Below the pieces are notes generated by a model. That model searched no databases. It worked only from the letters and a program-made list of their open reading frames with translations, and was not told the origin of the DNA. A stretch of DNA of 27,238 nucleotides, from contig CAYSCH010000090.1 of assembly GCA_964429355.1 (NCBI GenBank), forward strand, positions 1 through 27,238. The letters are read 5' to 3'. This document shows, piece by piece, positions 7,227-13,638 of this stretch (its first letter is position 1; each line of letters opens with the position of its first letter). Position numbers and translations under genes: made by a program. Source of the stretch: JAAYAY01 sp964429355 (GTDB taxonomy: Bacteria > Planctomycetota > Planctomycetia > Pirellulales > Thermoguttaceae).

Positions 7227-8322
7227 GGAAAGACGCTTGGGCCGAGGGTTGGAGGCTCTGCTCGGAAAGGTCGCCACCCAACAGGCCGAGGAGAACACGG
7301 CCGCCCTCGACAATTCAACTTCGCGACCGTGGCTGGCGACGGAGTCGCCCTACGGGTTGGGAGATCAACCGTATTCTCTCGGCCCCGCAACGGCTTTCGA
7401 ACGGCCGACCGTAAGGGTGGATGCTGCCCATCCGATGGCAACTCCTGCGAAGGCCGAAGTGACCGTTGAAGACGAGGTGGCACCGCCCACACGACTTGAT
7501 ATCCGCCTGATCGACAGCAATCCCTTTCAGCCTCGGGAAGATTTCGACGACGCCGATCTCGAGACCCTGACCGACAGCCTCCGTACCCACGGGCTGCTGC
7601 AGCCGCTGGTCGTGCGGCCGATGGGCAATCGATACCAGTTGGTGGCCGGCGAACGCCGGCTGCGGGCTGCGGCGAGGGCTGGTTGGACGGAAGTTCCGAT
7701 TCTCGTTGTCGATGTCGACGATCGGGAGACGGCCGAGCTGGCGATCATTGAGAACCTGCAGCGAAAGGACCTCAACCCGCTGGAGAAGGCTTCGTCGTTC
7801 CAGCGCTATCTCGACACCTACGGCTGCACCCAGGAGGAGCTTGCTTCGCGGCTGAAGATCGATCGGTCGACGGTCGCCAACCTGATCCGTCTGCTTGAGT
7901 TGCCTGACGAAGTCCAGGTGGCCGTTCGGGAGAGCCGGATCAGCCAGGGGCATGCCAGAGCGCTGTTGCCTCTGGGCGACGAGCGAGAGCAGGTGGAGTT
8001 CTGCAAGAGAATCCAGGATGAGGCATTGTCGGTTCGTACGACGGAATCGCTTGTGCAGGAGATGATCTCGGTTGAAGATGCTGAGCCCCTGGGGGTCGTC
8101 GATCGCGACGGTGCGAGCCGCAAGGCTCGGGCTACGAGCGAACACGTGGCTGTGCTCGAACAGGAGTTTCGTTCCGCACTGGGAATGCGGGTAAGTATCA
8201 CTCACAATTCCCGTGGCAAGGGAAAGCTCGTGGTGCATTTTAAGAACCACGACGAGTTCGACCGACTGCGACGGCAAGTGTGTGGAGTGAGTGAGGAAAA
8301 CGTAAGGAGTGAAGCGAGCTAG
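7219..8322 (+). CDS. parB: ParB/Spo0J partition protein (parS-binding CTPase)
   Basis: ParB binds parS, hydrolyses CTP, slides as a clamp on flanking DNA and stimulates ParA. The 367-residue protein has the N-terminal ParA-activating segment 'RRLGRGLEALLG' (residues 5-16), Box I 'NPFQPREDF' near 101, the CTP-binding Box II 'GERRLRAAARAGW' at 144, 'ENLQRKDLNPLEKA', a helix-turn-helix 'TQEELASRLKIDRSTVANLI' near 204, 'GHARALL', and a C-terminal dimerisation part. The true start is GTG 7219, with GGAGGT at 7205-7210. It overlaps the parA stop by 8 bp, which indicates translational coupling. A variable linker of about 75 residues separates the N-terminal motif from Box I. The matching parS sites in the same locus confirm the assignment. 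Confidence 0.97.
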   Translation: MTRERRLGRGLEALLGKVATQQAEENTAALDNSTSRPWLATESPYGLGDQPYSLGPATAFERPTVRVDAAHPMATPAKAEVTVEDEVAPPTRLDIRLIDSNPFQPREDFDDADLETLTDSLRTHGLLQPLVVRPMGNRYQLVAGERRLRAAARAGWTEVPILVVDVDDRETAELAIIENLQRKDLNPLEKASSFQRYLDTYGCTQEELASRLKIDRSTVANLIRLLELPDEVQVAVRESRISQGHARALLPLGDEREQVEFCKRIQDEALSVRTTESLVQEMISVEDAEPLGVVDRDGASRKARATSEHVAVLEQEFRSALGMRVSITHNSRGKGKLVVHFKNHDEFDRLRRQVCGVSEENVRSEAS

Positions 8323-8337
8323 CTCCAGGGTTTGGGA

Positions 8338-8375
8338 TTGACTCGAATTGAGGGGTGGTACTATACTCCCACCCC
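8338..8375 (+). promoter_or_regulatory. Promoter with inverted repeat around the -10
   Basis: TTGACT (8338-8343), an 18-bp spacer and TATACT (8362-8367) form a good sigma-70 promoter, 79 bp before the next ATG. The -10 is flanked by a perfect 7-bp inverted repeat, GGGGTGG (8352-8358) and CCACCCC (8369-8375). This could be an operator, or a hairpin at the 5' end of the transcript. Confidence 0.6.
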
Positions 8376-8445
8376 CAAACGTCTGCGCAGTACCCGCGGT
8401 GCAGGCACAACTCATTGCTAACAAAAGGTTTATGGAGGAACCGCG

Positions 8446-10308
8446 ATGACCCGAAGGGATGTCACTTGGCGAGAGGCCCGGAAAGGGGTACGGGCTGTGT
8501 GGATTGTCTGGATTGCATCGGTCGCAGCGAGCTTGTTGGCGGCATTGCCGGCAGTGGTATGGGCCGCAGCGCCGGCCGGACCGCCGAAGCCCAAGAACGA
8601 GGAAGTCCTGCAGGTGGTCGCTCGCGTCAACGGCGAAGACATCACTCGGAACGAGTTGGCCGAGGAATGCGTGCGCCACTACGGCGAAGACGTGCTGGAG
8701 CGGATGACCAAGAAGCTCCTGATCATTCAAGAGTGCAAGCGGCGCGGGATCGAGGTTACCCAGGAAGAGGTGAACGCCGAGATCCACCGGATGGCGACCC
8801 GTTTCAAGCTGCCCGTCGACCAATGGCTGAAGCTGCTCAAGACAGAGAGGGGGATCAACCCGAGCCAGTACTCGAACGATATCATTTACCCAACGCTGGC
8901 ACTTCGCAAGATTGCCGAGGGGCAACTCAACGTATCGGAAGCGGAGTTGAGGATCGAGTGGGAGAAGTACTACGGCCCTTCGGTCAAGGCGAGGATGATC
9001 GCGTGCAAGTCCGCCGAGAAAGCGCAGAGATTGTACGCAATGGTCAAGGCCAAGCCGGACGATTTTGGCACCATCGCCAAGAACGAATCGGAAGACGCCA
9101 ACAGCGCCAGTGTGAACGGAATGGTGAATCCGATCCGCCGGCATCTCGGCTACAAGGAAATCGAAGACGCCGCCTTCCAGTTGAAACCCGGCGAGATCTC
9201 GCCGGTGATTCAGGTGGCGGAGCAGTTTGTGATTCTGAAGTGTGACGGACATATTCCGGCCCAGAATGTGAGCTTTGAGGATGCCAGGCCGTTGCTCGAG
9301 GAATCGGTGAACGAATCGAAGCTCCGCGTGGCCGCGGGCAAGCTTTTCACGGAATTGCAGCAAAAGGCCACGGTGGTCAACGTCTTCAACGATCCGGTGA
9401 AGAAGAAGGAGAGGCCAGGGGTGGCCGCGTTGATCAACGATTTGCCCGTCAGCATTGCGGAGTTGGGCGAGATGTGCATCGATCGCCACGGCGAGGAAGT
9501 GCTGGAGGGAACGATCAGCCGCCGCCTTATCGAGCAGGAGTGCAAACGCAGGCAGATCAAGGTGACCGAGGAGGAGATTGACGCGGAAATTGTCAACGCA
9601 GCAGCGACGATGCTCGAATTGGGGCCCGACGGAAAGCCCGACGTGCAGAAATGGCTGGCGCTGGTCACCGAGCAGCAAGGAGTGTCGGTCGAGGTCTACC
9701 GTCGCGATGCGGTCTGGCCGTCAGTCGCGTTGCGAAAGATCGTCGGCCCTTCCGTGAAGGTCACGGAGGAGGACCTGCAAAAGGGGTTCGAGGCGAACTT
9801 TGGCGAGCGGGTGCGCTGCCTGGCAATCGTGCTGGACAATCACCGGCGGGCAACCGAAGTCTGGACTCTTGCCCGGCAAAATCTGAATCGTGATTATTTC
9901 GGCGATCTGGCCGAGAAGTACTCGGTGGAGGCTGGAAGCCGATCGTTGCGAGGTGAGGTGCCGCCCATTCAGAAGCACGGCGGACAGCCAGTGCTGGAGG
10001 AGGTGGCCTTCAAGCTCAGTCCGGGTGAACTCTCCAGCATCGTGCAGGTCGGGGAGAATTTCGTGATCCTGCTGTGCGAAGGGCGGACGAAGCCCGAGCC
10101 GGTGGCACTGGCAGACGTTCGTGACGACATTCTCAAGGACGTTCACGAGAAGAAGTTGAACCAGGCCGTTGGCAACTACTTCCAGGACCTACGGGATCGC
10201 GCGACGATCGACAACTTCGTCGCGGGCACGACTCAAGCCCCGAAGCCCAGCCCGGAGGGGATGCAGCGAGCGGTCAAGCCGGTGGATATGAATCGCATCC
10301 TCCGCTGA
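8446..10308 (+). CDS. Exported SurA/parvulin-like protein, internally duplicated
   Basis: A 620-residue protein with a basic N-terminus and one hydrophobic segment (about residues 18-41, ending 'VVWAAAPAG'), so it is secreted or anchored in the inner membrane. It consists of two copies of the same module, about 58-310 and 327-600. Each has a SurA-N-like helical part ('VARVNGEDITRNELAEECV' and 'AALINDLPVSIAELGEMCI', both followed by 'QECKRR.I.VT.EE..AEI') and a parvulin-like domain ending in 'L.PGE.S..VQV...FVIL.C.G'. Parvulins isomerise prolyl bonds and SurA assists envelope protein folding. The usual parvulin histidines are replaced in both copies (see findings), so a chaperone role is more likely than catalysis. 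GGAGG at 8434-8438 supports the ATG. Confidence 0.85.
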   Translation: MTRRDVTWREARKGVRAVWIVWIASVAASLLAALPAVVWAAAPAGPPKPKNEEVLQVVARVNGEDITRNELAEECVRHYGEDVLERMTKKLLIIQECKRRGIEVTQEEVNAEIHRMATRFKLPVDQWLKLLKTERGINPSQYSNDIIYPTLALRKIAEGQLNVSEAELRIEWEKYYGPSVKARMIACKSAEKAQRLYAMVKAKPDDFGTIAKNESEDANSASVNGMVNPIRRHLGYKEIEDAAFQLKPGEISPVIQVAEQFVILKCDGHIPAQNVSFEDARPLLEESVNESKLRVAAGKLFTELQQKATVVNVFNDPVKKKERPGVAALINDLPVSIAELGEMCIDRHGEEVLEGTISRRLIEQECKRRQIKVTEEEIDAEIVNAAATMLELGPDGKPDVQKWLALVTEQQGVSVEVYRRDAVWPSVALRKIVGPSVKVTEEDLQKGFEANFGERVRCLAIVLDNHRRATEVWTLARQNLNRDYFGDLAEKYSVEAGSRSLRGEVPPIQKHGGQPVLEEVAFKLSPGELSSIVQVGENFVILLCEGRTKPEPVALADVRDDILKDVHEKKLNQAVGNYFQDLRDRATIDNFVAGTTQAPKPSPEGMQRAVKPVDMNRILR

Positions 10309-10336
10309 TAACCACGAGTCTCTTGCCTTCCATCCC

Positions 10337-10368
10337 AACGACGCTCGATAGACAGATCGAGCGTCGTT
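10337..10368. terminator. Long perfect hairpin between convergent genes
   Basis: AACGACGCTCGAT (10337-10349) and ATCGAGCGTCGTT (10356-10368) form a 13-bp perfect stem with a 6-nt loop. It lies 29 bp after the parvulin-like gene and 50 bp from the end of the convergent TPR gene. The T-tract on the plus side is poor (GCTCGTTTCTTG) and absent on the minus side, so it may slow polymerase or protect 3' ends rather than act alone. Confidence 0.6.
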
Positions 10369-10417
10369 GCTCGTTTCTTGGAGAACGTCATGCCGGAATC
10401 CGCGCCGGGGCACGTCA

Positions 10418-11572
10418 TCAATGGCCTGTGTAAATGGGAGGCAACGGCTTGATCGACGGCAACGGGGCAATCTGCCGTGGCGGTTCCTGATTGGGAGCGG
10501 TGGTCGGAGCCGCCATGGGGATATGGGGAGGAGGTGTCGTCGAGCCGGCGGGGGGCAGGGGTGCTGCGGAGCCGGGGGGTGGGACAGTCGTGTTGGGCAT
10601 CGGTGCCGAACGTTGCGCCATCGCCTGGGGCTGCCTGGCTGTCTGCGGCGGTGTGACCCCCGGGGCAACCGGCATCGTCGGTTGAAGCTGTTCGAGCCAG
10701 ATTCGGGCGTCTGCCATGGACGAGTCGAGTGCGAGAGCTTCCTGAAACAGGCGGATTGCCCCCTCCTTGTCCCCGGTTTTCTGCAGCAAATAGCCAAGGT
10801 TGTAGCAGGCAACGGGTCGCGGGTGAACGGCTGCCAGATGCGAGAAGGCTCTATCGATCTGATGTGACTGCACTAGTATCGTCGCCAGGTTGTTGCGGTA
10901 GCGGGTCTGCTTAGGCTCAAGCTGAATGGCCTTTTCAAGCGATGCGATGGCTTCTTGGAGGTTGCCCTGGCGGGCGCAGCAGATACCCAGATCGTTGTGG
11001 GCGGTCGGGTTGGTCGGATAGGTGGTGATGACCTTGCGATAGATCTCGGCGGCCTGTGCCAACTTGTCCTGGCGATCGAGCATATGGGCGTAGCCCATGA
11101 GTGCATCGAAATTCTTTGGCTCGAGCTGCAAGGCCTGCCGGTAATGAAACTCGGCCTTCGCCGAATCGCCAGACTGTTCGGTCATTCGTGCCACAGCGAC
11201 ATGGAATTCGGCGCTCGGCGTCGCGGGCACCGAAAGAGAGATCGGGTCCGACGTCTCCTGGGTGGAGGGTTTTGGCTTGAAGGCGTGAGTCATCTTGCCG
11301 AAACCGCTCTTGATGGACGACGAGAACTTCGAGGCCATCGAGCGTTCAGGCTCTCTTGCCGAGTAGGTAGTCTGCACCTGGGCCGTGGCAGTCGAGAGCA
11401 ACAAATGCACCAGTGCCACGGGCAGCAAGGTGTTTCGCAGGAAACGCCAACCCGCCAGGCGACTCGGAGAGGATCGGGCGAGGATGGAATCCAGCGCGGC
11501 GCGCTGTCCTGGCAAGCGATCTGCCGGCAGGGATCGACAGGTTGTCTGGAAAAAGTGTGGAAGTCGCATCAT
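10418..11572 (-). CDS. Exported TPR-repeat protein with proline-rich tail
   Basis: A 384-residue protein of unknown specific role. A basic N-terminal stretch leads to a hydrophobic segment ('NTLLPVALVHLLLSTATAQ', about residues 45-63) that looks like a long signal peptide. Residues of about 119-294 form at least five tetratricopeptide repeats, for example 'AEFHYRQALQLEPKNFDALM', 'AAEIYRKVITTYPTNPTAHN', 'AIASLEKAIQLEPKQTRYRN' and 'AIRLFQEALALDSSMADAR'. The last 90 residues are rich in Pro, Ala and Thr. TPR arrays mediate protein-protein contacts, so it is probably a scaffold in the periplasm or at the membrane. The frame extends upstream to 11842, but the start at 11572 (a pair of ATGs) has AAGGA at a proper distance on the minus strand. 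It is convergent with the parvulin-like gene and divergent from purA. Confidence 0.82.
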   Translation of the reverse strand: MMRLPHFFQTTCRSLPADRLPGQRAALDSILARSSPSRLAGWRFLRNTLLPVALVHLLLSTATAQVQTTYSAREPERSMASKFSSSIKSGFGKMTHAFKPKPSTQETSDPISLSVPATPSAEFHVAVARMTEQSGDSAKAEFHYRQALQLEPKNFDALMGYAHMLDRQDKLAQAAEIYRKVITTYPTNPTAHNDLGICCARQGNLQEAIASLEKAIQLEPKQTRYRNNLATILVQSHQIDRAFSHLAAVHPRPVACYNLGYLLQKTGDKEGAIRLFQEALALDSSMADARIWLEQLQPTMPVAPGVTPPQTARQPQAMAQRSAPMPNTTVPPPGSAAPLPPAGSTTPPPHIPMAAPTTAPNQEPPRQIAPLPSIKPLPPIYTGH

Positions 11573-11835
11573 GGTATTCCTTATGGGATACGCGCGGCCG
11601 AGCGCGCCGACCACATTGGTCCAACGCCCGGAGCCAGGATGGTCCTCCTTGGTTGGGGGAGGGAAATGCCGGATCCAGACTTGAGGGCGCTGGCTGGCCC
11701 TATTGTGGCCGCATCCCAGAGAATCGGTTGTGTCGCACGCTCGGCTAAAACCGAATCGGTGGATTGGGGAAAATTTGCTGATTGGAGCGTCTTTTCGGCC
11801 GGACGAAAACCCCGCCAGTGGTGTGGTTTGGAACC

Positions 11836-12109
11836 TTGACATACGCTGTTGACGGTGCCAAAATTAACAACTTTGGCCGGCCCGTGCCTCGTGGCGGAGA
11901 CGATTGAGACCGCCGACCCGACCCCCAGGCGAGCACCTTGGGAACAGAATACCTGTTCCCGCTGGTATTTCGGGCTGATGTAGGCACCTCCCTTGCGCTA
12001 TCGGTGGTCCCAGGTGCCCCGGTGACGCTTCGAGGTGTCGCCGGCTGACCACGGGGTTTCCGCCGAAAACCGTCCGCTACCTTCACCCCTCGAGGGAACA
12101 GGAACCATC
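11836..12109 (+). promoter_or_regulatory. purA promoter and long hairpin-containing leader
   Basis: TTGACA (11836-11841), a 17-bp spacer and CAAAAT (11859-11864) predict a transcript starting near 11871, leaving a leader of about 240 nt. Within it are a perfect 8-bp inverted repeat GGGAACAG (11940-11947) / CTGTTCCC (11953-11960), and a 7-bp stem GGCACCT (11983-11989) / AGGTGCC (12012-12018). The remainder of the 537-bp gap between the TPR gene and purA shows no coding sequence. Whether the repeats act as RNA or as a protein-binding site is unknown. Confidence 0.45.
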
Positions 12110-13378
12110 ATGCCCGTTACCGCAATCGTTGGAACACAATGGGGAGACGAGGGAAAGGGCCGGATGGTCGACCTTCTGGCGGCCGAGGCCGACGCGGTAG
12201 TACGGTATCAGGGCGGGGCCAACGCGGGTCACACGATCATCAACGATCTTGGGAAGTTCGTGTTTCATTTGCTTCCGTCGGGGATGCTTTCGTCGCACAC
12301 CATCAACATCATTGGGACGGGGGTGGTTGTCGATCCCGAGAGACTGGTGATGGAACTGGACGAACTGCAGCGCGCGATTTCGGAGACGGGCCGGCTGATT
12401 GTGTCGGATCGAGCGCACGTGGTGTTGCCCTTCCATCGGCAGATCGAGGAGGCATTGGATCAGTCGCCGAAGACCCTCAAGTACGGTTCCACCAAGCGAG
12501 GAATTGCGCAGGCCTATCAATTCAAGGCGGCCAAAGTGGGTCTGCAGGTGGGAGAACTGCTCGCGGACGAGGCGACGCTCCGGGGCCGGCTCGAACCGGC
12601 CGTCGAGTTTGCGAATATCTTCTTTCGCGGACTTGGATCGCCCGAGACGACGGTGGATGCAGTGCTGGATTATCTCCGCCCGTTCATACCCAGGCTGCGA
12701 CCTTACATCGCCAACCCGTTCCCGACGATCCGTGAATTGATTGCCGACGGCAAACAGATACTGGTGGAGGGGCAGCTCGGTACGCTGCGAGATCTGGACT
12801 GGGGAATCTACCCTTATACGACTTCTTCAAACCCGATTGCCGGGTATGCCAGCGTCGGTGCAGGCATACCGCCGATGGAAATCACCAAGGTGCTGGGGGT
12901 CGTCAAGGCCTACAGTTCGTGCGTGGGAGAAGGGCCGTTTGTCACGGAACTGTTCGGCGATCTGGGCAACAAGATTCGCGAGGTGGGAAAGGAGTATGGG
13001 GCCGCGACCGGACGTCCCCGGCGGATCGGCTGGTTCGACGCGGTGGCCACCCGCTACGGAGCCCAGATCCAGGGGGCAACATCGCTTTGCGTGACCCTGC
13101 TCGACGTCCTTTCCTGCGTCGACACGATCGGTGTGTGCACACGGTATCGGATTGACGGCGAAGAGACGGACGTTTTTCCCATCTACCACGGATTGACCAA
13201 GGCGGACGCGGTTCTTCAGGAGATGCCGGGCTGGCGCACTCCGATCACCGGGATCCGAAAGCTGGAAGGTCTTCCCAAAGAAGCGAGGGCCTATCTGGAC
13301 GTGATCGAAACGTCGGTTGGCGTTCCCATCTCGCACATTTCCGTGGGGCCAAGCCGGGAACAGATCATCTACGTGTAG
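12110..13378 (+). CDS. purA: Adenylosuccinate synthetase
   Basis: PurA joins IMP and aspartate with GTP hydrolysis, the first committed step from IMP to AMP. The 422-residue product has the 'GTQWGDEGKGR' phosphate loop with catalytic Asp13, 'GGANAGHTI' with His41, 'GSTKRGIAQAYQFKAAKVG', 'VEGQLGTLRDLDWGIYPYTTSSN', 'CVGEGPFVTEL' and 'TGRPRRIGWFDAVATRY'. The ATG at 12110 gives the exact family N-terminus and follows an AGGAACC ribosome-binding region; the frame is open further upstream without homology. Two substrate-contacting positions differ from the E. coli enzyme: Lys142 where Arg143 is expected, and Leu223 where Gln224 is expected ('EGQLG' instead of 'EGAQG'). The catalytic Asp is retained, so it is not the phage-type PurZ. 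It is preceded by a long leader. Confidence 0.94.
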   Translation: MPVTAIVGTQWGDEGKGRMVDLLAAEADAVVRYQGGANAGHTIINDLGKFVFHLLPSGMLSSHTINIIGTGVVVDPERLVMELDELQRAISETGRLIVSDRAHVVLPFHRQIEEALDQSPKTLKYGSTKRGIAQAYQFKAAKVGLQVGELLADEATLRGRLEPAVEFANIFFRGLGSPETTVDAVLDYLRPFIPRLRPYIANPFPTIRELIADGKQILVEGQLGTLRDLDWGIYPYTTSSNPIAGYASVGAGIPPMEITKVLGVVKAYSSCVGEGPFVTELFGDLGNKIREVGKEYGAATGRPRRIGWFDAVATRYGAQIQGATSLCVTLLDVLSCVDTIGVCTRYRIDGEETDVFPIYHGLTKADAVLQEMPGWRTPITGIRKLEGLPKEARAYLDVIETSVGVPISHISVGPSREQIIYV

Positions 13379-13576
13379 GATCGACCGCCACCTTGTCGTG
13401 GGCGAGCAGCAGTGCGAGCGGCTCGATGCGCCAGCTTCCGGCGGGCCAGAGGTCTTCGTAAAGGACTCGAGAGTGCCAGGGGCGGTTGGGGAGTCCCTTT
13501 GGATCCGGAACGCGCTTATCCGTCCGCCGTTCTTTTCGCGCGTACGAAGACAGTTCTTTCCCCCGCTCTGGACGGG

Positions 13577-13604
13577 TTGAATGTGATGCCAGCGCTGTCA
13601 TACT
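13577..13604 (+). promoter_or_regulatory. Possible promoter for the CAP-domain protein
   Basis: TTGAAT (13577-13582), a 16-bp spacer and CATACT (13599-13604) lie 34 bp before the ATG at 13639. Each hexamer is a four- or five-of-six match. This is a position-based prediction only. Confidence 0.35.
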
Positions 13605-13638
13605 CGGGGCACGCTTACACGCTTGAAGGATCGGAATC

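Noticed and set aside
7315..9678. A 787-residue minus-strand open frame across parB and the parvulin-like gene
   Set aside because: It spans two genes with clear plus-strand motifs and promoters; its translation is His/Arg/Leu-rich without recognisable structure.
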